64,000 nt of DNA, from assembly GCA_951394045.1 (NCBI GenBank), contig OX595993.1:806001-870000 (forward strand). The letters are read 5' to 3'. A program made the translations under genes and the position numbers. Below, in pieces: positions 41,534 to 52,103 of this stretch. Source of the DNA: Nitzschia sp. DOCU1 (taxonomy: Eukaryota > Bacillariophyta > Bacillariophyceae > Bacillariales > Bacillariaceae). The notes under the pieces were generated by a model that made no database searches, had not been told where the DNA came from, and worked only from the letters and a program-made list of their open reading frames with translations. Numbering within the stretch: position 1 is the first letter of the stretch; the number at the start of each line of letters is the position of its first letter.

Positions 41534-42695
41534 GATGATATCAAGAATTATCCTTCAAGCGAATAATAGTCGAAACACCTTGTTTTCGATCGCGGGGTTT
41601 GTAAACTTATGAGCTTTGCCTCGAAGCAAATGGCAAGCGAATATACTCTTCTTTGCAAATGCAAGTGTCGACTTTGTGAAGAAGAAAGTTGTAAAGAGCT
41701 TGCAAATACACTTCTTCCTTTTTGGAAAGATCCTTTTCGTCGACCGGAGGCTGCCGATGCTGGGAGAGGGCGAAGACGTGTTGTGGTGGTTTGCGGGACG
41801 ATGACGGACGCGAGAACGCGCACCCCTTTCCTCCCAAAGGCACATGTGGCTGCATTTTCTCCCACCTTTCTCAAACTGAGAAAGGAGGGGCGGAGAGGCG
41901 AAGGAGAAATGGATTCTTCCCTCCAAAAATGAGTCTCTCGGCAAGAAAGTTCTACAAATCTCATCGGCACTTTTTGCTTCTTAAATGAGAATGTCGTCAG
42001 CACTATTCTGATAATTAATGTCGGATGCCGTACGAAACTTCGTCATTAGAGGAAATGAAACTGATTGGCTCAAATGTTTCACAGGACGGAGGGCTGACGT
42101 ATGGCCCGTCCCATTCATTCATTTTTTTCTTCTGAAAGGGGCCGCCGCCCACAACAGAGCTTGGTCATGGAATCTGTTTGTCGATATCCCCTGCGCAAAC
42201 TGACACGCCTCCTTTTGTCCTGGCATCCATTTTGACAGTTGATGGTCACCAAACGATGATTATTGCCAGAAGTACAAGAACGACGAGAGTGAAAGTACAC
42301 ACAAGTAGGCAGAACCATGACGTTCGCTAGCAGCCAGACTCCTGGAAGTTTCGTTTTTCTGCTACTGCTACCTCGAGGACGACGACGTGTGCTCCATTGC
42401 TTGGATGCAAATGAGCCTAAACACGGTGCTACCTGAAACAAATGAGTAATGGCGACAATCAACAATATCGGAGCGAAATGGAAAGAATCAAAATTTGAGT
42501 ACGCGGAGATGTATCGTCTAATACTGTCAGATTCATTAGTCCCCGACCGAAAAAATGCACACTTTCTGCTCAAGCCCAGTTATTGACGGAGTAAATCGTT
42601 AGGATACAACCGGCGAAAGTCGTCATTATTGTATTTTCATACAAGCAATTTTCTACCACGATATATACTAAGGACTCGATCTTTGGGTCGTTTCT
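41534..42695. other. Intergenic, about 1.16 kb, PEPC promoter side
   Basis: No supported gene. Overlapping frames of 80-150 codons occur on both strands at 41555-42003 and 42115-42573, with Lys/Phe/Ser-rich products and no motif. I regard them as chance. Confidence 0.5.
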
Positions 42696-44546
42696 TTACT
42701 TGCGAAAACTCTTCTTGCCACTCGGACGACTATTGGCGGCGGCGGACTGTTTCCTCGGAGGCGGCCCTCCCCGGCTCTTGCTGGCACCTGTACTACGCCT
42801 TCCCGTCGGCTTGCTCTTACTGGGCTGCTGCTTGGCCCCAAATTGAGATCCGGGGAGATAGTCAGACTTGCGCGAGGACAATCCATCCAGAGGCTCCCCT
42901 CGCATAACGGCTTGTTGAATCGCCGTCGCTAAAACCTTATCGCGTTTGGCCACCAACGCAGTCAGTTTGCCTTGTCCTGCTCCACGTGCTGTGCGCCCAC
43001 TTCGATGTAAATAGTCCATCGCATTTAAGGGAAAGTCGAACATGACGACATGATCCACTTGTGGAATATCCAATCCACGCGCCGCCAGGTCGGTACAGAC
43101 CAAAATGTTGGGAGGACTCGCCGCTGGATCGTCGTCCAAAAGATGGCCTGTGGCGGCTGCTCCTTTGCGAAAGTTGCTCAAATTTTCGGCACGAGCGGCG
43201 CTGTTCAGTTCCCCGTGATATGCCAATGTCTCAATGCGAGCTTCTGCCAAAGCGTATTGAACGGCTCGGACAGAAGCAGCCGTGTTGCAAAAAACAATGG
43301 TGGCATCCATTTTTCGAGAGGAAATGACGTCCACTAGCAAACTAATCTTGTCCGTATTCCCCACATCCACAAAGATTTGTTCCAGTCGAGGAACGGCCTT
43401 GTGTAAGCCGGGGGCAGTGATAATGCGCATACGAGGCAACAGTAGCTTGCTGGCATAGGATGAATTGCCTCGGTCGGCGTGCAATTTCTTTGCCGAGACT
43501 GCCAACTTGGACGTCTTGGGGTCGTCTCCCAGTAACTTTTGAACTGTCTGCGTCATGGTGGCCGACGTCATGACGATACGGGGAGCCGTCTCCTTCATGG
43601 GAGGAGGCGGCAGAGGCTTTCCGTCTGAATTCTCCGGTACCACAGGCGTCTCCTTGTATAAAAGTGGATACAGAATCTCACGCAATTCTCTTTGAAATCC
43701 TTGTTCCAACATGGTATCCATTTCATCCAAAACAATAGTGTCCACACTTCCCAAGAATACTGTCCCGTCCTTCCAGTGCTGAAGCAACCGTCCTGGAGTA
43801 GCAACAATAACATCGACGGGTCGCCCCGCCATACCCTTTCGTTGCATTCCACGATCTTGACCACCCACAAGAGCCTGCGAACTCAATTTCACAGAATGAG
43901 ATAAAGATTTCATAACTTGAGTAATTTGCAGAGCCAGTTCGCGAGTTGGTGCCAAAATCAAAAGACGGGGTCGTCGGGCTCGGCGTTCGTAGTTTTCAAA
44001 CTGTTCCTGTTGCTTTAACTGTTGCATCAAAGGAAGTAGATACGCAAGCGTTTTACCAGAACCAGTGGCCGCCAGAAAAGCTAGTGATTCTTTGTCGTCT
44101 TTGAGCAGTTCTGGAATGACCAGCGATTGAACCGGGGTGGGGGCTTGCAATCCAAGCTCTTTCTCGAGACATTCGACAAGCTCCGTGTACAGACCAAGTG
44201 GATTCCAGGTCAATTTTGCTGTCTCTGCTGTTTTATCCGATGAAGTTGTCTTTATAGTGATGGGAGCTTTGGAATCGTCCGCACTGTTTCGTGGCATACG
44301 AAAGGGTGGTCGAGATTGTGACATGGCCGATCGGTCGGCGGCGTTGGAAGGACTGGACGAGGATACCATGCGAAGTGCTGTTGACAGCCTTGTTTTGTCA
44401 CTAACAACAGCTTGCCGGCCTATCCGCAGCTGGGGAGACACCAATCGGCAGACAGCTGACGATAGAGCTCTGGTCGAACTCAATTTCGACAACGCCAACA
44501 TGGTCGAAAGAATCGCCGCCGAAACGAGGCGGTGTCTTGAATTCAT
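42696..44546 (-). CDS. DEAD-box ATP-dependent RNA helicase (DEMD variant)
   Basis: 616 aa from the ATG at 44546 (the frame upstream begins at TTG). Helicase motifs appear in order: Q motif (LGLQAPTPVQ), I ATGSGKT (160-166), Ia PTRELA, Ib TPGR, II DEMD (274-277) in place of DEAD, III SAT, IV IVFCNT, V TDLAARGLDIP, VI HRSGRTARG. The C-terminus is a Lys/Arg/Ser/Gly-rich tail, as in rRNA-processing helicases. The N-terminus (MNSRHRLVSAAILSTMLALS) is a hydrophobic leader plus basic residues, so organelle import is likely; no Phe follows a cleavage site, so the plastid assignment is weaker than for the neighbours. Ribosome biogenesis or RNA remodelling is inferred. Confidence 0.93.
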   Translation of the reverse strand: MNSRHRLVSAAILSTMLALSKLSSTRALSSAVCRLVSPQLRIGRQAVVSDKTRLSTALRMVSSSSPSNAADRSAMSQSRPPFRMPRNSADDSKAPITIKTTSSDKTAETAKLTWNPLGLYTELVECLEKELGLQAPTPVQSLVIPELLKDDKESLAFLAATGSGKTLAYLLPLMQQLKQQEQFENYERRARRPRLLILAPTRELALQITQVMKSLSHSVKLSSQALVGGQDRGMQRKGMAGRPVDVIVATPGRLLQHWKDGTVFLGSVDTIVLDEMDTMLEQGFQRELREILYPLLYKETPVVPENSDGKPLPPPPMKETAPRIVMTSATMTQTVQKLLGDDPKTSKLAVSAKKLHADRGNSSYASKLLLPRMRIITAPGLHKAVPRLEQIFVDVGNTDKISLLVDVISSRKMDATIVFCNTAASVRAVQYALAEARIETLAYHGELNSAARAENLSNFRKGAAATGHLLDDDPAASPPNILVCTDLAARGLDIPQVDHVVMFDFPLNAMDYLHRSGRTARGAGQGKLTALVAKRDKVLATAIQQAVMRGEPLDGLSSRKSDYLPGSQFGAKQQPSKSKPTGRRSTGASKSRGGPPPRKQSAAANSRPSGKKSFRK

Positions 44547-45497
44547 GTGCGAGGAATCGCGTGTAATACGAAACAACGGAATGCGAGAACAATAGCTAGA
44601 GCTCCCTAAACTGGATCAAAATCTGTACAATTGTTTGAAGGAGCTGGAAAAAGTCGATGGGGGCACACCGTAACGAAAGGGTTTGGGTGGGGTTGACCAG
44701 CCTGATAATGTCGGGATGATAGAATGCAAATGGAAAATAGAAGAGAAGAACAACGAACGTTGGGTGGCTGCCATGTAATGTGATGGTTGGGCGTCATCCA
44801 CGCGATGGTTCGGGTTTTTCGCGGACGGATGACGGACCTTCGCGGGGGAAGAACGAAAGCGGACAGAGATCAACGGGAGAGGGGATAGCGGATGAAGGTT
44901 AGACCTCTTTCTCTGACGTTGACGACTGGTAGCGGTTCCTACTAGAGCGAGCTGCCGAAAAGGAATGGAGGCGGCTCGCGACTGATGATGACTCGACTAT
45001 TATTAATCCGGAGCACTCTCTAGGTACCAGCTAGGACTACTTCCTGAGATGGCCACACTTGCTGTTACATATTAGATTTCAACCACAGGTAATGGATTTG
45101 TGACATGATTCGTCGGTGAAGGTAGTAGTATGGTCGTGTCGAACATTTCACTGAAACTATAAGACAAGCGAAAAGTACTGGCAGGGGATACGCCCACAAA
45201 GACCTCGGGCACTCCTTCCGAGGACTGATCTCATTTGTTCCCAAACACCCAAACTGTTACGGACGGAAACAAAATGGGGTACTGGTGTTTGTACTATGGC
45301 TTTATAAATTAGCTACAGAGGAGGATTGCTGGAAAGGGTGCCGCGATCGTCGAATATGGTAGGAAAAAGGAGGTGGTGGTAGTGTGCGTGGGAGGAGTGA
45401 ATGAGTAGTGCATGGGCTTGCTTCCACACGCTGAAGGTGTGAAAAAGCGATGAAAGGAAATCTTGGATCGGGTTCTTCAATATAGTTGTAATGCGGC
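44547..45497. other. Intergenic, about 950 bp, helicase promoter side / POR 3' side
   Basis: No gene is supported. Short minus-strand frames (44606-44873) have no motifs. The stretch should hold the helicase promoter and the POR 3' UTR. Confidence 0.5.
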
Positions 45498-47363
45498 TTA
45501 GGCGTTGACGGTTTGGCCGTCGGACTTCTTTTCGGCTAGCTCGCGGAAGAGCGCTTCATCTTCAGAGTCCAGTTGAGCTTGCGATTCGTTATCCTTTTTC
45601 AGTTGTTCTGAAATCGCTTGCTCGATCAGTTCGGCGCTTTCCAAATCCGCAATGGACATTAGTTTGTCGTCATCATTTTTATTAGAAGCACCGTTTAGTT
45701 TCGCCAACAATTCTTCCTTGGGTCGAGTTTCATGGAACGAGCCAGTCTTGGCCGTCTCTGGAACTTCTCCAAGGATACGGCGACCTGCAAAGCGTGCCAC
45801 TCGACCGACAGTGTTGGACAAGACGCCGCTGACAACGCGATCCGTGGTCGCCACAACCTTTTTGGCTTTGGAGATCTTTGGTTTTTCCAGAATTTCTTCA
45901 TTTCCATCAATTCCGGGGCGTCCCATTTCGCGCATACGCTTGAGCTCTTCTCTCTTGACCATGCCTTGCGTCACAGCACCAATAACCTTGAGAGTGGGGC
46001 AGGGACTGGTAATTTGCTTGAGCGATGGCCATTCGGCACCCGTAATTTCGGTGGCATACTGGAAGAGTTTCATTTGCATGTCCACGTTGAGGACCTTGCT
46101 AGATTGGTCGTTTTCGAAAATGGAGTCCCATCCGCCACCGGCACCACCACCTCCAGAAATTTGCCCTCCCTTCTCCAGAGCCTCGGCACCGCGACCTTCA
46201 CGAGGACCTCCGTTCCAGGACCAGTAGACACCCGACTTGGCGCAGCGGGGATCGTGGGCTGTTTGGAAGAGACGCTGCCCGGCTTCGTGTTCTCCGACGA
46301 AACCTCCTATAAAGTACAAGGGGAAAGGAGAGCGTGAGTATTTGGAATGACAATAACGGGGGCAATGTATACAAGAGATTCAAGAAGTGAAGACGTACCA
46401 GTGATGAACTTCATAAAAATTGGGAAATAGGTGCGGAACCATTGTCGCTTTTCTCGGAAGAGTGGCGACTCGGCGATGCATCCGGGATACATGCTGCTAA
46501 AGGAGATTCCAGTCAGCTTGTGATACTTGGTATGGAGGAAATTAGCCATCATCATGAGGCAAAGCTTGCTATCCTTGTATGCCTTGGCTCCAATGAAACC
46601 GTATCCATCCGCCATGGAAATAGGATTTTTAAAGCCGGCCTTGAAACCCTCCAAATCGTGAAGATCAGCAATGGGATAGACGCCACCTCCACCGACAGTG
46701 TTGTCGTTTCCAGTGACTGAGCCGACCATAATGACGCGAGCCTCCGGAGAATCAATCATTCCCTCCATGAGCTCGCTGATCATCAAAAAGTGAGAAAGAA
46801 AGTTGATCTGCATCGTTTGCTCATGGTTGTCAACACTCCACTTGGCATGGTCCAAGGTAGGCTGGTAGACTCCAGCGTTGCAGATGAGCCTGTCGATGGG
46901 CTTGGACATGCGAAATTCATTCAAGTTTTTGCAAAACTCCCGCACTGACTCGAACGAGTTCAATTCACATTCCATAGGAGTGAAGTTGTCCAGGTCAAAG
47001 CCATCGATCTCAGCTACTGCTTCCATCTTGTCGATATCACGAACAGCGCCGACGACGTGATACTCCCCAGAACGGAGCAGGGCCAATGCAGCCTTTCGGC
47101 CTAGGCCGGACGATGTTCCAGTGATAACGACGAGCTCTGAAGAGAGAGACCCACGGCACAAACGTCAATTGTTAGCTGTTGTGGAGGTCAACTCGTCATC
47201 ACTTTCTCACCGTCTCGTTGAGTGACTTACTTTTGTTTCCAAACTTTTCTTCAATCGCCTCTCGGTTGGGATCATGCACCGGCATCTTCCACTTGGACAT
47301 GAATTGGAACCCATGGCTAGGAATGGCCAGAGCCACCAATAGTAGCAATGATGTAATCTTCAT
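45498..47363 (-). CDS. POR: Light-dependent NADPH:protochlorophyllide oxidoreductase, C-terminally extended
   Basis: POR reduces protochlorophyllide to chlorophyllide in light, in the plastid. Three exons (47363-47231, 47136-46399, 46306-45498), introns of 94 and 92 nt; 559 aa. Signal peptide 1-18 ending SHG, then Phe19 and a short basic stretch: a diatom plastid presequence. NADPH site TGTSSGLG at 50-57, NAGVYQP from about 131, catalytic Tyr231-x-x-x-Lys235 (YKDSK), and GFVGEHEAGQRL after the second splice. Unusual are a Gly-rich insert (GGQISGGGGAGGGW, about 337-350) and a tail of about 175 residues beyond residue 385, with basic then acidic helical segments, absent from plant PORs as I know them. 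Divergent from the ferredoxin-like gene. Confidence 0.95.
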
Positions 47364-48086
47364 GGTTGGTATGAGGTACAACTACCAAAGAAGCAGCAGC
47401 TGTTGACAAAATGAGAACAGACGACGGAAAATGAGAAAAAGAGTGCAGCAACGACGACGTAAGGAATCTCGGTCGACCCATCATCAAGCATCGAACGAAG
47501 GCAATCGTCTCGATATCCAAAAGAGCGCCTTGTTCTACGCCGGAATCCAAATCGGCAGGCTCATAACTTGAGGGTCGGATGGAATATCTTTTTTTTGGAT
47601 GGTTGTGTTCCACGAGGAACGCACGAGGAATGCTTTCTTTGCACGCGCGAGCCAATCGACATGAGTTGCAATCGTCATTATGATGATGAATTGCGACGCT
47701 CCATAAGTCAAGTCGTGTCGCAATCGAGTTGGCCGCCTTCGCTCGAATCCTTCTACGCGTGTTCCTCGCCTCCATCGGTATCTTTTCTCCGTGTAGAAAG
47801 TGTACTGAAAATTACGTAGAAGTTGAAGTCCATCGAAGTTGATGGCTCTCATCCCTGCCGCACCAAAAGATCGTCCACGACAAGTGCGAAAACCGAACCT
47901 TTCGACGTATGGACGAGAGATGCAAACAACGCCGGTTAGTGGGATCTGTCGTAGTTGCCGTCGATTTTTTTGTTCCTCCGTCATTCGATTTCGAAGGCTC
48001 TCTCGGCTTCATTCTTTTCGCATAATAAGGTCTAGCCGACTTGTGCTCGTTTCAACCCTTGCCGCAAAAGAACCACCATTGTCGTC
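47364..48086. promoter_or_regulatory. Shared divergent promoter region, POR / plastid ferredoxin-like gene
   Basis: 723 bp separates the start codons of two plastid-protein genes transcribed away from each other. Overlapping frames on both strands (for example minus 47984-47535) carry no motif. Light-responsive co-regulation is inferred from gene content only; I identify no specific binding site. Confidence 0.5.
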
Positions 48087-48797
48087 ATGATCCGAAGAAG
48101 AGTTGCAAGCATCTCGTCGCTGGTGGGCGCTGCCGTGGCCGTCCTGCTTTGTATTTCGGCGGTCGGCGTGTCCGATGCCTTTACGCCCTCTCCTCTCTTT
48201 TCTTCGCCAAAAGCCGAGATCTCCCTGAAAGCCGTGCAGAGCCCGAATAGCAAGGGTAAGGGCTACACGCCAAAGTGGACCAAGAAGAGTACCTTGGCCG
48301 AAGAACAAGGATCGATCAAGGAACTTGGCTTTGAAAATGTCGGTCTGAAAGGAACCATTCCTGTGGTATTCAAGCAGGGAAATGATACCCGGACGAGTAT
48401 GGCTTGGGCAGGCCAACCTCTTCGAGACGTTGCCACTCAAGCTGGTCAATTCATTAAATATGGCTGTGGAAAAGGCGAGTGCGGAACTTGCGAATGCATG
48501 ATCAATGGAAAATGGGTCCGTCCTTGCATTTCGACGGTACCCGCCACGGCCGTTGGCGAGGAGATTGTCGTCCAGGTCAAGGCTGTCAAGAGCAAGAGCA
48601 CGTCATCTGGAACATTCTTCTCCATCAAATCATTCTTGATGGGCTTTTGGAACAACCTGTTGGGTATGATTGGATTTGTCAAGTTCCGGCGAGCAGCCAA
48701 GAAAAATTGGGACGAACGCAAGGCCTATGAAGACCTTGTGGCACAAAAGGCGTTGGAGAAGAAGCTAAAACGTGCTTCTACTGGCGGAAACGCCTGA
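48087..48797 (+). CDS. Plastid [2Fe-2S] ferredoxin-like protein
   Basis: 236 aa. Residues 1-31 are a signal peptide ending SDA, followed by Phe32 (FTPSP): a textbook diatom plastid presequence. The ferredoxin-like domain (about 75-165) has Cys127, Cys132, Cys135 and Cys147, spacing C-x4-C-x2-C-x11-C. The x11 gap is that of SdhB/xanthine-oxidase-type clusters, not the x29 of plant photosynthetic ferredoxin. An extra Cys137 lies next to the third ligand. After the cluster domain come a hydrophobic segment (FLMGFWNNLLGMIGFV, about 175-200), which may associate with a membrane, and a basic helical tail. Electron transfer in or at the thylakoid is inferred. It shares a promoter region with POR. 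Confidence 0.88.
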   Translation: MIRRRVASISSLVGAAVAVLLCISAVGVSDAFTPSPLFSSPKAEISLKAVQSPNSKGKGYTPKWTKKSTLAEEQGSIKELGFENVGLKGTIPVVFKQGNDTRTSMAWAGQPLRDVATQAGQFIKYGCGKGECGTCECMINGKWVRPCISTVPATAVGEEIVVQVKAVKSKSTSSGTFFSIKSFLMGFWNNLLGMIGFVKFRRAAKKNWDERKAYEDLVAQKALEKKLKRASTGGNA

Positions 48798-50320
48798 ATG
48801 CTGAGACCTAGAGAATCGGTCAATCTTTCATTTTACGCCACCTATCCATCCATCCACCTCCTTCCCCATTATTCCGCCCCATCGCGTCATTATTCTCTGC
48901 ATAGGACATGATAATAACAAAATCCCTGTGAAAGCACTTGTGTAGCAAGGAACAATAATAGCAAGGAACGTCATGGTGAAAACATTCTTTTTGCAGATAT
49001 TAGACGCAGCAGGTCATGATTCCTTGTGTGGTTTGTGACCACGCGGGGGCTCGGGATGGGGAGGCCCAGGGTATTTACAACTATACCGCTCTTCCTCGTT
49101 TGCAGTCGCTGGTCTTCTACTATCTCACTTTAGAAGGAACGTGGGAGTTAACAAGAGTTGCTGCACATCGTGGTGCTCCTACTACTAATATAATGCTGGT
49201 GGTGGAGGACGAGTGAACAAAAAATCGGGGGTGCTATGGTTTTGTTTCTTCCAAATACTGCAGGTAGGAGGCTATGTGCCACTCCTAGTAAAATATAAGA
49301 GTCGGGTAGTATCATAATAATGGAAGACCGGGCGACTGCTCTAGTGTTGTTTTTCTAGTAAACCACCAACCATGCATACCATAGCAGAGCCTACCCGCAG
49401 TGCTGACATACAGACAGACAAAAGCTTCACCCCTTGAATTAAGGAAGTCGGACACTCGGACAATGGGCGCGCAAGCATTTCAAAAGTAGGGGGACCCTCG
49501 CTCTAAGGGGTCCGCGTTGTTGAACTTATCATACCCTGCTAATCCGCCATTGAGATAATCTCAGTTCATTTGCACCATGAGCCGATGGCAGCGGCAAAAG
49601 AACATCTTGCTTTTCCGATGATGGTCAAATACGCAACGTACACCCTCGAAGCTCGCCGGAAAATGTGTTGGGAGTTCAGCGATGGCACCGTCCCGTCACG
49701 GACCAATGGCGACGTGGCTGGCCATGAAACGATCTCGGCGTCATGCTGCCGACCTCAGCGAATGACCCGGTGATGCGTGGGGGCATCAGAAAGTGGCGGA
49801 CGGAAGCATATTCTTGCCGGTGCCATTTCAATGGCTCAGGGTAACCTGACTGTTTCAATGGTAAGCCTTTACGACGTGAGCTTGATAGCAGCGTGCCCCC
49901 ATAATGCGTTGAATCTTTCAGATGATTATAAAGCTGGAAAGCTCTTTTTACTACGGTTTCTGATCCATGGTTGATGATAACTTCCATGTGCGCTATGATG
50001 AAAGAGAATGTGTTATTTATACAATATTGTCTTAGCAAAGGGCTTTGTGGCTGACGAAAGCCTTCTGTTTGCTTGCCCCAAAATGTAGATTTGAAATTGC
50101 TTGGAAGGTAGGTGGGTCATTCACATGTTTGAAGCAAATGTAAGCTGAGAGACAAACAGGAATTGATGATACTATCGATGTCCAATGTTGGCCGAATCCA
50201 CATCGTGTGGAGATCCATCACAACACACAGCTACTAGATGGACTGATCCTTGCTGCTCGCGGACGTGCGACAGCCAATGCAAACTTCTCACCAAACCATC
50301 TCACGTCGTCGTTTGATCTT
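48798..50320. other. Intergenic, about 1.5 kb, without a recognisable gene
   Basis: Only short unrelated frames occur (60-120 codons, for example 49570-49773 and minus 50038-49676), without motifs. A small potential hairpin with GGACCC/GGGTCC arms lies at about 49490-49513. It contains the 3' flanks of both neighbours, which converge here. I see no tRNA or other RNA gene. Confidence 0.5.
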
Positions 50321-52103
50321 TCAAGTCTGCAGAATATTATCTTCGAAAAGCAGATCTGGGTAATGCCCAACCTTGGAGTTCATGGCGTCTCCTAAGCTGC
50401 CAGCAAATGATGGCAGGCTCAGGTTCCCTTCGACACGTCTTTTGCTCCTGGAAGGGAGTGTGCTTCTCGATCGTTCTGATCGAAACGTATGGCTGACCTT
50501 TTCGCGAGCGGTTGCTTCATCTACAACCGTCCAGATGTTTTGCCCGTCTCGATTTTCCATTTTCAGAAATCTGCCAGAGTGTTCTCGGATAATTGAAGCA
50601 ATTTCTTCTGCGATGACAGTCTTTTCCCATTTGACGGCTTGTTCGTATCGATCCCGGCGCTCTCCAATCAAGCGATGCAAGAGCATGTTGCCGGGGTGGT
50701 TCTTGACCTTGCCACGTCCAAACAAGACATCGAACGGCGTAGGGACGACAACCCCGCTTTGGAGCGGCGGGTGCTCGTCGAAAAGGGGCTCAGGAGGTTG
50801 ATGGTTGCCGTGGGGAGTCATGACCACTGCATGGTGAGAAAGACAGGAATGTAATGACCTCTGAAGCCCTTCTTCGTCAGATAAGGTGGTCGGCAGGACA
50901 CTCTGGGAACAGAGCATACTTCGTTCTGCTTCCTTGCACGCGCGTTGGTGCATCCATTGTTGATGGTCTTCGATCTTCAGTGTCCCCAAAATTGCAACTG
51001 GTAATGATGGAAGTGGAATGCCAAACGATGCAAGAGCATAACGACTTTCCATCGGAGATACTGGGGGGGGGGGCGAGGTTAGAAGGTCATTACAAGTCCA
51101 GACTTCCCCGCTTCAGTCGCGCGCTTACCATTGTGCACCCGGCACCTCAATCGAGTTTTCCTCCCTAGCAAGCAAATCTCGCGGTTAACCTGACCTGCTG
51201 CTGCTGCGTCCTTGACACAATAGTGCATACCTACGTATCGAACAGGAAGCACGTCATACAACCTCACAAGTCGATCGAGGAAACTATCTCCCATTGTTCC
51301 GTATCCAGAGTTGGGAAAGTTGTATACGACTCCTACTAAACCTTTTTGTTGGGTTTCCTCGTCCTCGATGGCTGCCATGGTCATGTAGTAGATAGCCCGT
51401 AGCTAGATTTCCGATTGGAGATATTGTGAATGAGCATGAATCGATAAACACAATTGGAGTGAAGCAGCGGACGCTAACGTACCAAGTTCTCTGGATATTT
51501 GCAGTTCTCGTAAGATCCGAGTCTGCACAAGATTCGACGACCAGCCTGATCTGTATTCGGCAGGAGTTGAAGCTGTCCACTTCTCAAAACATCAATATCA
51601 GCACTATTCAGATGTTGTAGGGTAATAGTGGTGCATAGGAGAGAGGGCCCAAACAACTGGAGTTTTTCATGAAAGAAAGCCAAGAAACGCTTGGCTGCAC
51701 TGGTAACGTTAAATGATTCGGCCCGAAGGAACGCGAGTCGAAGGGTTTGGTCATTGGCAAAGCGTGGATCGATGAGCATGGCTTGCTTGTAGGCATCATT
51801 AGACGCAGCTATCGTTCCCCCGTTTCCTTCCTGTGCAAGTTCCAGAGAAATAGCGCGCCCCAGCTCTTGGAACTTGTCGTGAAGATATCCCTTGTTCTCG
51901 CTTGGCAAGTTGGGTACTCCGTGGATATCGTTGAGGACATCTTCTCTTTCAGAAGGACTTAAACGGTTCATTTCACGGGCCCGCAGGACATCCCGCTCTT
52001 CGTCCCTTATTGGAACAGAGCAGCCTTCTGGTTTCGGCGCGCTACGACCAGACAGCGGGAGGAGGTCCATCGTCTGCCCTCGAAAGTATTTGCCTTGCGT
52101 CAT
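50321..52103 (-). CDS. CRAL-TRIO-like protein fused to a C-terminal DUF6824-type domain, three exons
   Basis: Three exons (52103-51483, 51402-51129, 51060-50321) with GT-AG introns of 80 and 68 nt (phases 0 and 1); the second acceptor is preceded by a run of C. 544 aa. Residues about 80-130 resemble the N-terminal helical part of Sec14/CRAL-TRIO proteins (TLRLAFLRAESFNVTSAAKR, FFHEKLQLFG). The spliced centre (IYYMTMAAIEDEETQQKGLV, then NFPNSGYG) looks like the lipid-binding beta core. From about 405 the chain has the DUF6824 signature: FDVLFGRGKVKNHPGN, GRFLKMENRDG, and REKVSHTFRSER. Each domain sits in a different exon set, so without splicing they appear as unrelated fragments. Lipid binding coupled to an unknown C-terminal activity is inference. 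Confidence 0.8.

Noticed and set aside
41555..42003. Overlapping 80-150-codon frames upstream of PEPC
   Set aside because: Frames on both strands of equal length with biased Lys/Phe/Ser composition and no motif; consistent with chance.
49488..49513. GGACCC/GGGTCC hairpin as a terminator
   Set aside because: Eukaryotic context, only six base pairs, and not next to a gene end.
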